A DNA stretch of 64,000 bases from Polaribacter porphyrae (GCF_002954685.1 NZ_MSCN01000001.1:1599456-1663455), one strand, 5' to 3'; positions 46,090 through 58,947 are shown, counted from the first letter of the stretch. Numbers and translations are program-made. The notes: generated by a model from the sequence alone, not told the origin.

Positions 46090-49000
46090 TTAGAAACTTC
46101 TTTCTATCTCATCTTTAGGACCAACAATAACATTGTCATAAGATCTCATACCAGTACCAGCAGGAATTTTCTTACCAACAATTACATTTTCTTTTAATCC
46201 TTCTAATGTATCTATTTTACCATTTACAGCAGCCTCATTTAACACTTTTGTTGTTTCTTGGAAAGAAGCAGCAGATATAAATGATTTTGTTTGTAATGAT
46301 GCTCTTGTAATACCTTGTAAAACTTGCTCTGCAGTTGCTGGTTGTGCATCTCTTGCTACAACCAAATTTTTATCATTTCTACGTAATAAAGAGTTTTCGT
46401 CTCTTAATTGACGTGCAGAAATAATTTGACCTGCTTTTAAGTTTTCAGAATCTCCAGCGTCTTCAATTACTTTCATTCCATAGATAGCATCATTTTCTTT
46501 GATAAAATCAATTTTATGAATTAATTGATTCTCTAAAAATAATGTATCACCAGAGTCAATAATCTTAACTTTACGCATCATTTGACGAACTACAACCTCA
46601 AAGTGCTTGTCATTAATCTTTACACCTTGTAAACGATATACTTCTTGAATTTCATTAACCAAATACTCTTGAACAGCAGATGGCCCTTTAATTCTTAAAA
46701 TATCTGAAGGTGTTGTAGCACCATCAGATAATGGCATACCAGCTTTGATAAAGTCATTTTCTTGTACTAAAATCTGATTAGAAAGTTTAACTAAATACTT
46801 TTTAATATCTCCTGTTTTAGACTCAACAATAATTTCTCTATTACCTCTTTTTATTTTACCAAAAGAAACGACACCATCAATTTCAGAAACCACAGATGGG
46901 TTAGATGGGTTACGTGCTTCAAACAATTCTGTTACACGTGGTAAACCTCCTGTAATATCACCTGCTTTACCAGATGTTCTAGGTATTTTTACTAATGTTT
47001 TTCCACTTTCCACAGTTTCTCCATCATCTACCATTAAGTGTGCACCAACAGGTAAACTATAAGAACGTAAAGCATTACCATCTTTGTCTTCAATAATTAA
47101 AGAAGCAATGATTTTTTTGTTTTTAGAATCAGTAATTACTTTTTCTTGGAAACCAGTTTGTTCATCAATCTCAACAGAGTAGTTCATACCTTGTTCTAAA
47201 TTGTCAAACTTCACTTTACCAGAGAATTCAGAAACAATTACACCATTAAATGGATCCCATTGTACAATAACATCTCCTTTTTTTATTGATTTTCTATCTT
47301 TATCAAAAATGATAGAACCATAAGGAATTATATTAGTACTTTGAGTAATATCTGTTTTCTTATCTTTTATTTTGATTTCTGCAGTTCTAGAAATTACAAT
47401 GTCAACTTCGTTTCCATCATTATCTTTTCCTTTAACAGTACGTAAATCTTCTATAGAAACCTTACCATCAAACTTGGCAATTAATTTATTTTCTTCGGAT
47501 ATGTTACCAGCAACACCACCAACGTGGAATGTACGTAATGTTAACTGTGTACCTGGTTCTCCAATTGATTGTGCAGCTATTACACCAACAGCTTCACCAA
47601 TTTGCACTTTGTTACGAGTAGATAAACTCTGACCATAACACTTTGCACAAATACCTCTAGCAGACTCACAAGTTAATGGAGATCTAACTTCTAAACGATC
47701 AATACCAGATTTTTCTACTTCTTCAGCTAATTGAGATGTAATTGGTTGGTTTGCTTCTAAAATTAAATCATCTGTAATTGGATGGTAAACGTTGTTTAAA
47801 GAGATACGACCTTCAATTCTGTCTGATATAGATTCTACAATCTCATCATTTTTCTTTAATGGAGTAACTTCTAATCCTCTTAATGTACCACAATCTTCTT
47901 CATTGATGATTACATCTTGAGAAACATCTACTAATCTACGTGTTAAGTAACCAGCATCTGCTGTTTTTAAAGCGGTATCTGCTAAACCTTTACGAGCACC
48001 GTGAGTTGAGATAAAGTATTCAAGAATTGATAACCCTTCTTTAAAGTTAGATAAAATTGGGTTTTCAATAATTTCTCCACCACCTGCAGTCGATTTTTTA
48101 GGCTTTGCCATTAATCCACGCATACCAGTTAACTGACGAATTTGCTCTTTAGAACCCCTTGCACCAGAATCTAACATCATATATACAGAGTTAAATCCTT
48201 GTTGGTCTTCACGCAAACGCTTCATAGATAATTCTGTTAATTGATTATTGGTTCTACCCCAAATATCAATTACCTGGTTGTAGCGCTCTTTTTGCGTTAA
48301 CATACCCATGTTATAATTTCCTACAATTAAGTCAACTTCTTTATTAGCTTCATCAATCATAGATTGCTTTTCAGCAGGAATAATAATATCTCCTAATGAG
48401 AATGATAAACCACCTTCAAAGGCATATTTATATCCCATATTTTTAATTTCATCTAAAAATTCTCCTGTGGTTGGTATATCAGTAGCTTTTAAAATTCCTC
48501 CAATAATTCCACGTAAGTTCTTTTTAGTTAAAACTTCATTTATATATCCAGCAGCAGCAGGAACTTTTTCATTAAATAGAACTCTACCAACAGTAGTTTC
48601 AATGATTTTAGTTACTTGCTCTCCATTTTCATCTAAATCTTGAGTTCTTACTTTAATACCTGCATTTAAGTCAACCTGTCCTTCGTTAAAAGCAATTGTT
48701 ACTTCTTCTGGAGAATAGAATGTTAATCCTTCACCTTTAATTGGCACATCTTTAGTTGACTTTCTTTCTTTAGTCATGTAATAAAGACCAAGTACCATAT
48801 CTTGAGAAGGTACAGTTACTGGTGCACCATTTGCAGGATTTAGAATATTATGAGAAGCCAACATTAATAATTGTGCTTCTAAAATTGCCTCTGGTCCTAA
48901 TGGCAAGTGAACTGCCATTTGATCCCCATCAAAATCCGCATTAAATGCAGAACAAGATAATGGATGCAACTGTATTGCTTTTCCTTCAATTAATTTTGGT

Positions 49001-50364
49001 TGGAAAGCTTGAATACCTAATCTGTGTAACGTTGGAGCTCTGTTTAATAAAACAGGATGTCCTTTAATTACATTTTCTAAAATATCCCAAACAACTGGTT
49101 CTTTTCTATCTATTATTTTTTTAGCAGATTTTACTGTTTTCACAATTCCTCTTTCAATCAACTTTCTGATTACGAAAGGTTTGTACAATTCAGCTGCCAT
49201 ATCTTTTGGCAATCCACATTCAGACAATTTCATTTCTGGTCCAACAACAATTACAGAACGTGCAGAATAATCAACACGTTTCCCTAATAAGTTTTGACGG
49301 AAACGACCTTGCTTACCTTTTAATGAATCTGATAAAGATTTTAAAGGTCTGTTAGATTCAGTTTTTACTGCTGATGATTTACGCGTGTTATCAAATAATG
49401 AATCTACAGATTCTTGTAACATACGTTTTTCATTACGTAAAATAACTTCAGGAGCTTTTATTTCAACTAATCTTTTTAAACGATTATTTCTAATAATAAC
49501 TCTTCTGTATAAATCATTCAAATCTGATGTTGCAAAACGACCACCATCTAAAGGTACTAAAGGACGTAATTCTGGTGGAATTACAGGCACAGCCTTCATA
49601 ATCATCCATTCAGGATTATTCTCTCTATTTTTTTGAGAATCTCTAAATGCTTCAACTACATTTAAACGCTTTAATGCTTCAGTTTTACGTTGTTTAGAAG
49701 TTTCAGTATTTGCTTTGTGTCTTAATTGGAATGATAACTCATCTAAATCGATACGAGCTAATAAATCAATTAAACATTCAGCACCCATTTTAGCAATAAA
49801 CTTATTAGGGTCTGAATCGTCTAAATATTGATTCTCTTGTGGTAGCTCATCAACAATATCTAAATATTCTTCTTCGGTTAAGAAATCCATTTTCTGTAAT
49901 GGCTCTCCTTCTGGATTTTTTGCAATACCTGGTTGTATTACTACGTAACGTTCGTAGTAAATAATCATGTCTAACTTTTTAGAAGGTAAACCTAAAAGGT
50001 AACCCATTTTGTTAGGTAATGATCTAAAGTACCAAATATGAGCAACAGGCACCACTAAATTAATGTGACCTACTCTGTCTCTTCTTACTTTTTTTTCAGT
50101 AACTTCAACACCACATCTATCACAAACAATTCCTTTGTAACGAATTCTTTTGTATTTTCCACAAGCACATTCGTAGTCTTTTACAGGACCAAAAATACGC
50201 TCACAAAATAAACCATCTCTTTCTGGTTTGTGGGTTCTGTAATTTATAGTTTCTGGTTTTAATACTTCACCTTTAGAAACTTCTAAAATAGCTTCTGGTG
50301 ATGATAAACCAATTGAAATTTTATTAAACTTTTTTACAGTGTACTTTTCTTGTCTTCTTGCCAT
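46090..50364 (-). CDS. rpoC: RNA polymerase beta' subunit
   Basis: The 1424-residue catalytic subunit. It shows the N-terminal zinc-binding cysteines ([20 protein letters not shown]), the active-site [15 protein letters not shown] with three Mg-binding aspartates, the trigger-loop/bridge-helix region [20 protein letters not shown] and the second zinc site [14 protein letters not shown]. Length is normal for Bacteroidota. It follows rpoB after 103 nt that carry a repeat-type hairpin. Confidence 0.99.
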   Translation of the reverse strand: MARRQEKYTVKKFNKISIGLSSPEAILEVSKGEVLKPETINYRTHKPERDGLFCERIFGPVKDYECACGKYKRIRYKGIVCDRCGVEVTEKKVRRDRVGHINLVVPVAHIWYFRSLPNKMGYLLGLPSKKLDMIIYYERYVVIQPGIAKNPEGEPLQKMDFLTEEEYLDIVDELPQENQYLDDSDPNKFIAKMGAECLIDLLARIDLDELSFQLRHKANTETSKQRKTEALKRLNVVEAFRDSQKNRENNPEWMIMKAVPVIPPELRPLVPLDGGRFATSDLNDLYRRVIIRNNRLKRLVEIKAPEVILRNEKRMLQESVDSLFDNTRKSSAVKTESNRPLKSLSDSLKGKQGRFRQNLLGKRVDYSARSVIVVGPEMKLSECGLPKDMAAELYKPFVIRKLIERGIVKTVKSAKKIIDRKEPVVWDILENVIKGHPVLLNRAPTLHRLGIQAFQPKLIEGKAIQLHPLSCSAFNADFDGDQMAVHLPLGPEAILEAQLLMLASHNILNPANGAPVTVPSQDMVLGLYYMTKERKSTKDVPIKGEGLTFYSPEEVTIAFNEGQVDLNAGIKVRTQDLDENGEQVTKIIETTVGRVLFNEKVPAAAGYINEVLTKKNLRGIIGGILKATDIPTTGEFLDEIKNMGYKYAFEGGLSFSLGDIIIPAEKQSMIDEANKEVDLIVGNYNMGMLTQKERYNQVIDIWGRTNNQLTELSMKRLREDQQGFNSVYMMLDSGARGSKEQIRQLTGMRGLMAKPKKSTAGGGEIIENPILSNFKEGLSILEYFISTHGARKGLADTALKTADAGYLTRRLVDVSQDVIINEEDCGTLRGLEVTPLKKNDEIVESISDRIEGRISLNNVYHPITDDLILEANQPITSQLAEEVEKSGIDRLEVRSPLTCESARGICAKCYGQSLSTRNKVQIGEAVGVIAAQSIGEPGTQLTLRTFHVGGVAGNISEENKLIAKFDGKVSIEDLRTVKGKDNDGNEVDIVISRTAEIKIKDKKTDITQSTNIIPYGSIIFDKDRKSIKKGDVIVQWDPFNGVIVSEFSGKVKFDNLEQGMNYSVEIDEQTGFQEKVITDSKNKKIIASLIIEDKDGNALRSYSLPVGAHLMVDDGETVESGKTLVKIPRTSGKAGDITGGLPRVTELFEARNPSNPSVVSEIDGVVSFGKIKRGNREIIVESKTGDIKKYLVKLSNQILVQENDFIKAGMPLSDGATTPSDILRIKGPSAVQEYLVNEIQEVYRLQGVKINDKHFEVVVRQMMRKVKIIDSGDTLFLENQLIHKIDFIKENDAIYGMKVIEDAGDSENLKAGQIISARQLRDENSLLRRNDKNLVVARDAQPATAEQVLQGITRASLQTKSFISAASFQETTKVLNEAAVNGKIDTLEGLKENVIVGKKIPAGTGMRSYDNVIVGPKDEIERSF

Positions 50365-50396
50365 GTTTCTTTTATAGTCTTCAGTCTTCAGTTAGC

Positions 50397-50449
50397 AGTC
50401 TTCAGTTTGCAAAAATTCTGTAAAGATTACTGCAAACTGCAGACTGCTT
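50397..50449. repeat. REP-like hairpin between rpoB and rpoC
   Basis: GCAGTCTTCAGTTTGCA and TGCAAACTGCAGACTGC pair at 16 of 17 positions. Related AGTCTTCAGT pieces lie just beside it (50379-50396) and at 61061. It seems to be a dispersed repeat that entered the rpoBC spacer. Confidence 0.65.
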
Positions 50450-50467
50450 TACTGCTTACTATTAAAA

Positions 50468-53400
50468 TTATTCTTCTAATCTAACGTCTAATCCTAAACC
50501 TTTCAGTTCGTGCATCAATACGTTAAACGATTCTGGTAACCCTGGTTCAGGCATTGCTTCTCCTTTTACAATACTTTCATAAGTTTTAGCTCTACCCATA
50601 ACATCATCAGATTTTACTGTTAAGATTTCTCTTAAGATACTTGATGCTCCATACGCTTCAAGTGCCCAAACTTCCATCTCTCCAAAACGCTGACCTCCAA
50701 ATTGTGCTTTACCTCCTAATGGCTGCTGCGTAATTAAAGAGTAAGGTCCAATAGAACGCGCATGCATCTTATCTTCAATCATGTGTCCTAACTTAATCAT
50801 GTAAATTACACCTACTGTTGCAGGCTGATCAAATCGTTTTCCTGTACCTCCATCATACAGATAAGTATGACCAAATCTTGGTACACCAGCTTCGTCTGTA
50901 TATTTGTTGATTTCATCTAAAGATGCTCCATCAAAAATTGGTGTTGCATATTTTCTGTCTAATTTTTGACCTGCCCAACCAAGAACAGTTTCATAAATCT
51001 GACCAATATTCATACGCGATGGTACACCTAATGGATTTAATACAATATCTACAGGAGTTCCATCTTCTAAGAAAGGCATATCTTCTGCTCTTACAATTCT
51101 TGCAACAATACCTTTGTTTCCATGACGTCCAGCCATTTTATCACCTACTTTTAATTTACGCTTTTTGGCAATATAAACTTTAGCTAGTTTTAAAATTCCT
51201 GCAGGTAATTCATCCCCAACTGAAATTGTAAATTTTTGACGACGTAAAGAACCTTGTAAATCGTTTACTTTAATTTTATAATTGTGAACTAATTCACCAA
51301 CTAATTTGTTTAATTCTGTATCAGTTGTCCAAGAACCAGATAAATGAACATAATCGTCAACAGAATTTAACATTTTAAGTGTATATTTTTTACCTTTTGG
51401 CAATACTTCTTCACCTAAATCATTAAATACTCCTTGTGAAGTTTTTCCACTAATTAAAGTAAATAATTTCTCAATTAACTGGTCTTTTAAGTTTTCGAAT
51501 TTAGAAACAAAAGACTGTTCTAAAGTAGCTACTGCTTCTTTATCTCTCAATCTCTTATTCTTATCTTTTACAGCTCTTTTAAATAATTTTTTATCAATTA
51601 CTACACCTCTTAATGATGGTGAGGCTTTTAGTGAAGCATCTTTTACATCACCTGCTTTATCACCAAAAATGGCACGCAGTAATTTTTCTTCTGGAGTTGG
51701 ATCAGATTCTCCTTTTGGTGTAATTTTACCTATTAAGATATCACCAGGATTAACTTCTGCTCCAATTCTTATCATTCCATTCTCATCTAAATCTTTAGTA
51801 GCTTCTTCAGAAACGTTAGGAATGTCATTAGTTAACTCTTCAGTTCCTAATTTTGTATCTCTAACATCTAAAGAGTACTCATCTATATGAATAGAAGTAA
51901 ATATATCTTCACGAACAACTTTTTCAGAAATTACGATTGCATCCTCAAAGTTATACCCTTTCCAAGGCATAAAGGCTACTTTCATGTTTCTACCTAAAGC
52001 TAATTCTCCTTTTTGTGTTGCATATCCTTCACAAAGTACTTGACCTTCAGCTACTCTATCTCCTTTTTCTACAATAGGTTTTAAGTTGATAGATGTACCT
52101 TGATTCGTTTTTCTAAATTTAATTAAGTTATAAGAAACTTCATCTGAATCAAAACTTACTAGTTTTTCTTGATCATTTCTATCATACTTAATTGTAATTT
52201 TATTTGCATCTACATAAGTAACTTCTCCTTCTCCCTCAGAATTAATTAAAATTCTTGAATCTTTTGCTACTCTACGTTCTAAACCAGTTCCTACAATTGG
52301 TGATTCTGGTCTCAATAATGGAACTGCTTGACGCATCATGTTAGACCCCATCAAAGCACGGTTTGCATCATCATGCTCCAAGAAAGGAATTAAAGATGCA
52401 GATATTGATGCAATTTGATTTGGTGCAACATCCATATATTGAATGTCTTGTGGAGTAACCACAGGGAAATCTCCTTCTTCACGAGCAATTACTCTATCAG
52501 AGATAAAACTTCCATCTTCATTTAATTCTAAATTAGATTGGGCAATTTTCATACCTTCCTCCTCTTCAGCACTTAAATAAATTGGTTCTTCTGGGGCAAC
52601 AACTCCATCATTTACTTTTCTATATGGTGTTTCAATGAATCCTAAATTATTCACTTTAGCAAATACAGAAAGTGAAGAAATTAAACCAATGTTTGGTCCT
52701 TCAGGTGTTTCAATTGGACAAAGACGTCCATAATGTGTATAATGAACATCACGAACCTCAAAACCTGCTCTTTCTCTTGACAAACCTCCAGGCCCAAGTG
52801 CAGATAATCTACGTTTGTGAGTAATCTCTGCTAATGGATTTGTTTGATCCATAAATTGAGATAACTGGTTTGTACCAAAAAATGAGTTAATTACTGATGA
52901 TAATGTTTTCGCATTAATTAAATCAATTGGTGTAAACACTTCGTTATCACGCACATTCATACGTTCACGAATTGTTCTAGCCATACGTGCTAGACCAACA
53001 CCAAATTGACCTGCTAATTGTTCGCCAACTGTTCTTACACGTCTATTAGATAAGTGATCAATATCATCAACTTCAGCTTTTGAATTAATCAATTGTATTA
53101 AAAACTTGATGATTGTAATAATATCTAGTTTTGTTAATACTTTTTGATCCATATCAACATCTAACTGAAGTTTAGTATTCATTCTAAAACGACCAACTTC
53201 ACCTAAATTATAACGTTGTTCAGAAAAGAATAACTTATCTATTATACCTCTTGCGGTTTCTTCATCTGGCGGTTCTGCATTACGTAATTGTCTATAGATA
53301 TGCTCTACTGCTTCTTTCTCTGAATTTGTAGGATCTTTTTGTAGTGTATTGTGAATAATAGCATAATCAGCCATTTGATTATCTTCTTTATGAAGTAAAA

Positions 53401-54277
53401 TCGTTTTAGCTCCTGCTTCTATTATTTCATCAATATGCTCTTTTTCTAGAATCGTATCACGATCAAAAATAATTTCATTTCTTTCAATTGATACAACTTC
53501 TCCTGTATCTTCATCTACGAAATCTTCATGCCAAGTTTTTAATACTCTTGCCGCTAATTTACGTCCTAAAACTTTTTTTAATCCAGCTTTAGAAACTTTT
53601 ACTTCTTCTGCAAGATCAAAAATTTCTAAAATATCTTTATCTCTTTCAAAACCTATAGCTCTGAATAATGTTGTAACTGGTAATTTTTTCTTTCTATCAA
53701 TGTAAGCATACATAACTTGATTGATGTCTGTAGCGAATTCTATCCAAGATCCTTTAAAAGGTATAACTCTTGCAGAATATAATTTTGTACCATTTGCATG
53801 GAAAGATTGCCCAAAAAATACACCTGGTGATCTGTGTAATTGAGATACAACAACACGTTCTGCTCCATTAATAACAAATGTCCCAGAATTTGTCATATAA
53901 GGAATTGTGCCTAAATACACATCTTGAACAATAGTTTCAAAATCTTCGTGTTCAGGATCTGTACAATACAGTTTTAAACGTGCTTTTAGAGGAACACTGT
54001 GTGTAAGACCTCTTTCTATACATTCTTGTATTGAATATCTTGGTGGATCAACAAAGTAATCTAAAAATTCTAAAACGAATTGATTTCTTGTATCTGTGAT
54101 AGGAAAGTTATCCATGAAGGTTTTGTACAAACCTTCTTCACCTCTTTCTTCTGCTTTAGTCTGAAGTTGGAAAAAATCTTGGAAAGATTTAACCTGAATA
54201 TCCAAGAAATCTGGATATTCTTTAATCATTTGAGAAGTTGCGAAGTTGATTCTTTTAGTGGTGTTTTTCGTTGCCAA
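50468..54277 (-). CDS. rpoB: RNA polymerase beta subunit
   Basis: A 1269-residue subunit with the rifampicin region [40 protein letters not shown] and [11 protein letters not shown] (sensitive-type residues by eye). The active-site region GRHGNKGIV and the C-terminal [18 protein letters not shown] are also present. Normal length. It is separated from rplL by 150 nt including a hairpin, as in many bacteria, where the spacer adjusts polymerase against ribosomal protein output. Confidence 0.99.
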   Translation of the reverse strand: MATKNTTKRINFATSQMIKEYPDFLDIQVKSFQDFFQLQTKAEERGEEGLYKTFMDNFPITDTRNQFVLEFLDYFVDPPRYSIQECIERGLTHSVPLKARLKLYCTDPEHEDFETIVQDVYLGTIPYMTNSGTFVINGAERVVVSQLHRSPGVFFGQSFHANGTKLYSARVIPFKGSWIEFATDINQVMYAYIDRKKKLPVTTLFRAIGFERDKDILEIFDLAEEVKVSKAGLKKVLGRKLAARVLKTWHEDFVDEDTGEVVSIERNEIIFDRDTILEKEHIDEIIEAGAKTILLHKEDNQMADYAIIHNTLQKDPTNSEKEAVEHIYRQLRNAEPPDEETARGIIDKLFFSEQRYNLGEVGRFRMNTKLQLDVDMDQKVLTKLDIITIIKFLIQLINSKAEVDDIDHLSNRRVRTVGEQLAGQFGVGLARMARTIRERMNVRDNEVFTPIDLINAKTLSSVINSFFGTNQLSQFMDQTNPLAEITHKRRLSALGPGGLSRERAGFEVRDVHYTHYGRLCPIETPEGPNIGLISSLSVFAKVNNLGFIETPYRKVNDGVVAPEEPIYLSAEEEEGMKIAQSNLELNEDGSFISDRVIAREEGDFPVVTPQDIQYMDVAPNQIASISASLIPFLEHDDANRALMGSNMMRQAVPLLRPESPIVGTGLERRVAKDSRILINSEGEGEVTYVDANKITIKYDRNDQEKLVSFDSDEVSYNLIKFRKTNQGTSINLKPIVEKGDRVAEGQVLCEGYATQKGELALGRNMKVAFMPWKGYNFEDAIVISEKVVREDIFTSIHIDEYSLDVRDTKLGTEELTNDIPNVSEEATKDLDENGMIRIGAEVNPGDILIGKITPKGESDPTPEEKLLRAIFGDKAGDVKDASLKASPSLRGVVIDKKLFKRAVKDKNKRLRDKEAVATLEQSFVSKFENLKDQLIEKLFTLISGKTSQGVFNDLGEEVLPKGKKYTLKMLNSVDDYVHLSGSWTTDTELNKLVGELVHNYKIKVNDLQGSLRRQKFTISVGDELPAGILKLAKVYIAKKRKLKVGDKMAGRHGNKGIVARIVRAEDMPFLEDGTPVDIVLNPLGVPSRMNIGQIYETVLGWAGQKLDRKYATPIFDGASLDEINKYTDEAGVPRFGHTYLYDGGTGKRFDQPATVGVIYMIKLGHMIEDKMHARSIGPYSLITQQPLGGKAQFGGQRFGEMEVWALEAYGASSILREILTVKSDDVMGRAKTYESIVKGEAMPEPGLPESFNVLMHELKGLGLDVRLEE

Positions 54278-54390
54278 AAGAGAATATATTTTTGATTAAA
54301 ATCTGAATTAAAATAAAGAACGAATATATACACAAAATGGTTTAGGCCTAAAAATTAATATTTTTAGTACCTAAACCCTAATTTTGTTTT

Positions 54391-54420
54391 CCCGTTTTTT
54401 GATTCTTACAAAAAATCGGG
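54391..54420 (-). other. Hairpin in rplL-rpoB spacer
   Basis: CCCG-TTTTTTG pairs with CAAAAAA-(T)-CGGG around an 8-nt loop. No T-run follows on the minus strand, so it is more likely an attenuator or RNA-processing site than a full terminator. Confidence 0.45.
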
Positions 54421-54429
54421 AGTTGTAGC

Positions 54430-54804
54430 TTACTTAAGTTCTACCTCTGCTCCTGCTTCTTCTAAAGATTTTTTAAGACCTTCAGCCTCATCTTTAGAAA
54501 CACCTTCTTTGATTGGAGCTGGTGCACTATCTACGATACCTTTAGCATCTTTTAAACCTAAACCAGTTAATTCTTTAACTAATTTTACAACAGCTAATTT
54601 AGAACCACCTGCTGCTTTTAAGATTACATCAAATTCTGTTTGCTCTTCAGCTGCTTCTTCACCACCTGCTGCTGGACCTGCTACTGCTACTGCAGCTGCA
54701 GCTGGTTCTATACCATATTCGTCTTTTAAGATAGTAGCTAATTCGTTAACTTCTTTTACTGTTAAGTTAACTAATTGTTCTGCGAAATCTTTTAAATCTG
54801 CCAT
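54430..54804 (-). CDS. rplL: Ribosomal protein bL12 (L7/L12)
   Basis: A 124-residue stalk protein with an N-terminal dimerisation region, an Ala/Gly-rich hinge ([20 protein letters not shown]) and the C-terminal factor-binding domain ([34 protein letters not shown]). Cotranscribed after rplJ (51-nt spacer). Confidence 0.98.
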   Translation of the reverse strand: MADLKDFAEQLVNLTVKEVNELATILKDEYGIEPAAAAVAVAGPAAGGEEAAEEQTEFDVILKAAGGSKLAVVKLVKELTGLGLKDAKGIVDSAPAPIKEGVSKDEAEGLKKSLEEAGAEVELK

Positions 54805-54855
54805 TTTAATTTGTTTTTAAAATTTTGTTTTATTATAGTTTATTTGTGCGCTTTA

Positions 54856-55374
54856 TTATTTTTCAGATAATGTTTTTATAATACCTGAAAGTGTTTGTCC
54901 ACCAGACTGTAATGCTGAAATAACATTCTTTGCTGGTGATTGTAATAATCCAATGATTTCTCCAATTAATTCTTCTCTAGATTTGATATCTACTAAAGCA
55001 TCTAATTGTTCGTCACCAATATAAACAGACTCTTCTGCAAAAGCCCCTTTAAGTAAAGGTCTATCTTTAGTTTTCTTTCTAAATTCTTTGATTAATTTAG
55101 CTGGAGCATTAGCCGCTTCAGAAATCATCATTGAAGTATTACCTTTTAATACTGAAGGAAGCTCTCCAAAATCTTTATCTGAAGCTTCCATTGCTTTCGC
55201 AAGTAATGTATTTTTTACAACTGATAATTGAACACCAGCTTTAAAGCAAGCTCTACGTAAGTTTGATGTAGTTTGTGCATCTAAACCAGAGATATCTGCT
55301 AAATACACTGTATTAGTATCTGCTAATGTTGCTGTTAAATCTTGTATTACTTGTGATTTTTCTTCTCTTGTCAT
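54856..55374 (-). CDS. rplJ: Ribosomal protein uL10
   Basis: A 172-residue stalk base protein. I start at MTREEKSQVIQDLTA (55374). The longer frame, reaching 55419, overlaps rplA and adds a leader ([10 protein letters not shown]) that is not part of the family. Features are VYLADISGLDAQTTSNLRRA, VVKNTLLAKAM and the C-terminal L7/L12-binding helix. Confidence 0.96.
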   Translation of the reverse strand: MTREEKSQVIQDLTATLADTNTVYLADISGLDAQTTSNLRRACFKAGVQLSVVKNTLLAKAMEASDKDFGELPSVLKGNTSMMISEAANAPAKLIKEFRKKTKDRPLLKGAFAEESVYIGDEQLDALVDIKSREELIGEIIGLLQSPAKNVISALQSGGQTLSGIIKTLSEK

Positions 55375-55393
55375 AATGTTAAGTTTTAACTTA

Positions 55394-56083
55394 TTAAACA
55401 GCTTTAACATCAACTTCAATAGAAGGACTCATTGTACTAGACATGTAAACACTTTTTACATAAGTTCCTTTTGCTGTAGTTGGTTTCAATTTAATAATTG
55501 TTTGTATTAATTCGTTTGCATTCTCTTCAATCTTTTTAGCATCAAAAGATACTTTTCCAATTGCAGCATGTACAATTCCTGTTTTATCAACCTTAAAGTC
55601 AATTTTACCAGCTTTTACATCTTGAATTGCTTTTACAACGTCCATTGTTACAGTACCAGTCTTTGGGTTAGGCATTAAACCTCTTGGTCCTAAAATTCTA
55701 CCTAAAGGTCCTAATTTACCCATTACACTAGGCATTGTAATAATAACATCTACATCTGTCCATCCTCCTTTAATTTTCTGAAGATATTCATCTAAACCTA
55801 CATAATCAGCACCTGCTGCTATTGCATCTGCTTCTTTATCTGGAGTAACTAATGCTAAAACTTTTACATCTTTACCTGTACCATGAGGAAGTGTTACTAC
55901 ACCTCTAACCATCTGATTTGCTTTACGAGGATCAACTCCTAAACGTATAGCTAAATCTACTGATGCATCAAACTTCACATTCGTAATTTCTTTGACTAGC
56001 GATGAAGCTGCTGCTAAATCATAAGATTGAGATTTATCAACCTTACTGTAAGCTTCTTTTTGCTTTTTTGTTAATTTTGCCAT
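55394..56083 (-). CDS. rplA: Ribosomal protein uL1
   Basis: A 229-residue protein of normal length with [32 protein letters not shown] and [15 protein letters not shown]1 may also repress its own operon by binding the rplK-rplA mRNA, as in other bacteria; the site was not located. It is 20 nt after rplK. Confidence 0.98.
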   Translation of the reverse strand: MAKLTKKQKEAYSKVDKSQSYDLAAASSLVKEITNVKFDASVDLAIRLGVDPRKANQMVRGVVTLPHGTGKDVKVLALVTPDKEADAIAAGADYVGLDEYLQKIKGGWTDVDVIITMPSVMGKLGPLGRILGPRGLMPNPKTGTVTMDVVKAIQDVKAGKIDFKVDKTGIVHAAIGKVSFDAKKIEENANELIQTIIKLKPTTAKGTYVKSVYMSSTMSPSIEVDVKAV

Positions 56084-56103
56084 TTTACTACTTTTTATAA
56101 AGT

Positions 56104-56541
56104 TTATGCTGGTGCATCACCTTTTACTGTTAATCCCATAGAACGTGCTGTACCTGCAATCATTCTCATTGCTGAAGAAACTTCAAATGCATTTAAATCT
56201 ACCATCTTATCTTCTGCAATGACTTTAATTTGATCCCAAGTAACTGATGCTACTTTCTTTCTGTTTGGCTCTCCAGAACCCTTTTTAATTTTGGCCACTT
56301 CTAGTAACTGAACTGCTGCAGGAGGAGTTTTTACAACAAAATCAAACGATTTGTCTTTGAAAACAGTAATGACAACAGGTAAAACTTTACCTTGTTTGTC
56401 TTGCGTTCTTGCATTAAACTGTTTACAAAACTCCATAATGTTAACACCAGCAGCTCCTAAAGCGGGTCCAACTGGTGGCGACGGATTCGCTGCACCTCCC
56501 CTTACTTGTAACTTAACTACTTTACTAACTTCTTTTGCCAT
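56104..56541 (-). CDS. rplK: Ribosomal protein uL11
   Basis: A 145-residue protein with [40 protein letters not shown] and the C-terminal rRNA-binding domain. It starts 71 nt after nusG, the conserved order. Confidence 0.98.
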   Translation of the reverse strand: MAKEVSKVVKLQVRGGAANPSPPVGPALGAAGVNIMEFCKQFNARTQDKQGKVLPVVITVFKDKSFDFVVKTPPAAVQLLEVAKIKKGSGEPNRKKVASVTWDQIKVIAEDKMVDLNAFEVSSAMRMIAGTARSMGLTVKGDAPA

Positions 56542-56612
56542 TTTAAAAATGTTTAGTGATTTGTTTTATAGTTGGAAGCACAAAAACAAATCGATATATA
56601 TTTGTGTAACAA

Positions 56613-57164
56613 TTATATCTTTTCTACTTGCATATAACTTAATTCTAATGGGGTTTTTCTTCCAAAGATTTTCACCATTACTTCAAGCTTACGTTTTTCT
56701 TCATTTACTTTTTCTATAGTCCCATCAAAACCATTAAATGGTCCATCAACAACTTTTACAGTTTCTCCAATATTAAAAGGAATAGCTACATTTTCATCTT
56801 GTACAGAAAGCTCATCAACTTTACCTAGCATTCTATTTACTTCTGATTTTCGCATTGGAACAGGTTCTCCTCCTTTTGTTTCTCCTAAAAAACCGATAAC
56901 TCCTGTAATTGCCTTAATAACGTGAGGAACTTCTCCTGAAAGATTAGCTTCAACCATTATATAACCTGGAAAATACACTCTTTCTCTATTAACTTTTTTT
57001 CCGTTTCTTATCTGAACAACTTTTTCAGTTGGAACAATTACTTGACTTACATAATCAGATAATCCTACTCTAGAAATTTCTGTTTCTATATAGTTTTTGA
57101 CTTTATTCTCTTGTCCTCCAATGGCTCTTACAACATACCATTTCATTACTGAATCAGTTGCCAT
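56613..57164 (-). CDS. nusG: Transcription elongation/antitermination factor NusG
   Basis: A 183-residue protein with an NGN domain (KWYVVRAIGGQENKVKNYIE, VYFPGYIMVEA) and a C-terminal KOW domain (VKVVDGPFNGFDGTIEKVNE). It is 2 nt after secE, so translation is probably coupled. Confidence 0.98.
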   Translation of the reverse strand: MATDSVMKWYVVRAIGGQENKVKNYIETEISRVGLSDYVSQVIVPTEKVVQIRNGKKVNRERVYFPGYIMVEANLSGEVPHVIKAITGVIGFLGETKGGEPVPMRKSEVNRMLGKVDELSVQDENVAIPFNIGETVKVVDGPFNGFDGTIEKVNEEKRKLEVMVKIFGRKTPLELSYMQVEKI

Positions 57165-57166
57165 AA

Positions 57167-57364
57167 TTAATTAGATTTAAACATTTCGAAAAAGTTATCT
57201 AATCCAGTTTGAAAAACATAATCAATACCAGCAACAGCTAAAGCAAATATAATAGTAAAAACAGCTACTGTAACTGTTGTCTTTTGAGCATCTTCTTTTG
57301 ATATCCACGTCATGTGATTATTAAGTTCATCAAAAGAATCTTTTATATATTGAATAAAGTTCAT
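57167..57364 (-). CDS. secE: Preprotein translocase subunit SecE
   Basis: A 65-residue single-span form: amphipathic helix (IKDSFDELNNHMTWISKEDA) followed by one membrane helix (VTVAVFTIIFALAVAGIDYV). Located between tRNA-Trp and nusG, the conserved place. Confidence 0.95.
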   Translation of the reverse strand: MNFIQYIKDSFDELNNHMTWISKEDAQKTTVTVAVFTIIFALAVAGIDYVFQTGLDNFFEMFKSN

Positions 57365-57379
57365 CTTACTTATTTTTGC

Positions 57380-57452
57380 ACGGGTTGAGAGGCTCGAACT
57401 CCCGACACCTAGTTTTGGAGACTAGTGCTCTACCAACTGAGCTAAACCCGTT
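57380..57452 (-). tRNA. tRNA-Trp(CCA)
   Basis: A 73-nt cloverleaf: acceptor ACGGGTT/AACCCGT, discriminator G, anticodon loop CTCCAAA, T-arm GGGAGTTCGAGCCTCTC. The order tuf-tRNA-Trp-secE is typical of Bacteroidota. Confidence 0.97.
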
Positions 57453-57464
57453 TATTCACTGATA

Positions 57465-57496
57465 AAGGCATCCCGCAAAAACGGGACACCCTTTTT
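57465..57496 (-). terminator. Hairpin/terminator between tuf and tRNA-Trp
   Basis: On the minus strand AAAGGGTGTCCCG pairs with CGGGATGCCTTT, including two GU pairs. Only TTTAT follows, so it may be partial, allowing read-through into tRNA-Trp-secE-nusG. Confidence 0.6.
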
Positions 57497-57523
57497 ATTT
57501 ATCAATTAATAAACTAATTAAAA

Positions 57524-58711
57524 TTAGTCTAATAATTCAGTTACTTGACCTGCACCAACTGTTCTACCTCCTTCACGGATTGCAAAACGTAAACCTACAT
57601 TCAATGCAATTGGCTGAATTAAATCAACTGTAATTGTTAGGTTATCACCTGGCATAACCATTTCAACACCCGAAGGCAAGTTAATAGTACCTGTTACATC
57701 TGTAGTTCTTACATAAAACTGTGGGCGGTAATTATTATGGAATGGTGTATGACGACCACCTTCTTCTTTCTTAAGAACATAAACTTCTGCTTTAAATTTA
57801 GCATGTGGAGTTACAGAACCTGGCTTACAGATTACCATACCCCTTTTTATATCTTCTTTAGCAATACCTCTTAATAAGATACCTGCATTATCACCAGCTT
57901 CACCTCTATCTAAAATCTGACGAAACATTTCAATACCAGTAATTGTAGAAGATAATTTTTCTGCACCCATACCAATAATATCAACAACATCACCTGTATT
58001 AGCAATACCTGTTTCTATACGACCCGTAGCAACAGTTCCACGACCTGTGATTGAAAACACATCTTCAATCGGCATTAAAAAATCTTTATCTACCTCACGA
58101 GTTGGTTCTTCAATCCAAACATCAACTTGTTCCATTAACTCTAAAACAGTATCAACCCATTTTTGTTCTCCGTTTAAAGCTCCTAAAGCAGAACCCGAAA
58201 CAACAGGGCCATTATCTCCATCATAATCATAAAAAGATAATAATTCTCTCACTTCCATATCTACTAATTCCAAAAGCTCTTCATCATCAACCATATCCAC
58301 TTTGTTCAAGAAAACAACGATACGTGGAATACCCACTTGACGACCTAATAAGATATGCTCTCTAGTTTGTGGCATAGGACCATCAGTTGCAGCAACAACC
58401 AAAATAGCACCATCCATTTGAGCAGCACCTGTAACCATGTTTTTTACGTAATCCGCGTGACCTGGACAATCTACGTGTGCGTAATGACGATTAGCTGTTT
58501 GATACTCTACATGAGAAGTATTAATTGTAATACCTCTTTCTTTTTCTTCTGGTGCGTTATCAATCTGATCAAAAGATTTAGCTTCAGAGAATCCTGCATC
58601 AGCTAATACTTTAGTAATAGCCGCAGTTAAAGTAGTTTTACCGTGATCTACGTGTCCGATAGTACCAATGTTTAAGTGTGGTTTCGAACGGTCAAAAGTT
58701 CCTTTTGCCAT
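57524..58711 (-). CDS. tuf: Elongation factor Tu
   Basis: A 395-residue GTPase delivering aminoacyl-tRNA to the ribosome. GTP motifs are [14 protein letters not shown] (P-loop), [12 protein letters not shown] (G3) and [10 protein letters not shown] (NKVD, G4), and the C-terminal barrel domains end [19 protein letters not shown]. Full length; part of the tRNA-tuf-secE-nusG cluster. Confidence 0.99.
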   Translation of the reverse strand: MAKGTFDRSKPHLNIGTIGHVDHGKTTLTAAITKVLADAGFSEAKSFDQIDNAPEEKERGITINTSHVEYQTANRHYAHVDCPGHADYVKNMVTGAAQMDGAILVVAATDGPMPQTREHILLGRQVGIPRIVVFLNKVDMVDDEELLELVDMEVRELLSFYDYDGDNGPVVSGSALGALNGEQKWVDTVLELMEQVDVWIEEPTREVDKDFLMPIEDVFSITGRGTVATGRIETGIANTGDVVDIIGMGAEKLSSTITGIEMFRQILDRGEAGDNAGILLRGIAKEDIKRGMVICKPGSVTPHAKFKAEVYVLKKEEGGRHTPFHNNYRPQFYVRTTDVTGTINLPSGVEMVMPGDNLTITVDLIQPIALNVGLRFAIREGGRTVGAGQVTELLD

Positions 58712-58771
58712 AATTATTGATTTTAATTCTTAATTTAAATATATTTAGTGTCTAATAATACTTTTTCAATG

Positions 58772-58844
58772 AGCCAATGACGGGATTTGAACCCGTGACC
58801 TCATCCCTACCAAGGATGCGCTCTACCAACTGAGCTACACCGGC
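58772..58844 (-). tRNA. tRNA-Thr(GGT)
   Basis: A 73-nt tRNA: acceptor GCCGGTG/CATTGGC with wobble pairs, anticodon stem CATCC/GGATG and loop TTGGTAG give anticodon GGT. T-arm CGGGTTCAAATCCCG. Confidence 0.94.
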
Positions 58845-58859
58845 TTGATTGGAGTTTTG

Positions 58860-58932
58860 AGCGAGAGACCGGGTTCGAACCGGCGACATTCAGCTTGGAA
58901 GGCTGACGCTCTACCAACTGAGCTACTCTCGC
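58860..58932 (-). tRNA. tRNA-Gly(TCC)
   Basis: A 73-nt tRNA: acceptor GCGAGAG/CTCTCGC, anticodon stem TCAGC/GCTGA, loop CTTCCAA, T-arm CCGGTTCGAACCCGG. Confidence 0.96.
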
Positions 58933-58947
58933 ATTCTTAAATCTATG

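Noticed and set aside
54509..54820. Plus-strand frames antisense to rplL, rpoB and tuf
   Set aside because: They are shadows of highly expressed core genes in other frames, without their own start signals or recognisable domains.
55375..55419. Longer start for rplJ ([15 protein letters not shown])
   Set aside because: It overlaps rplA by 26 nt and is not part of the L10 family; MTREEK is the standard opening.
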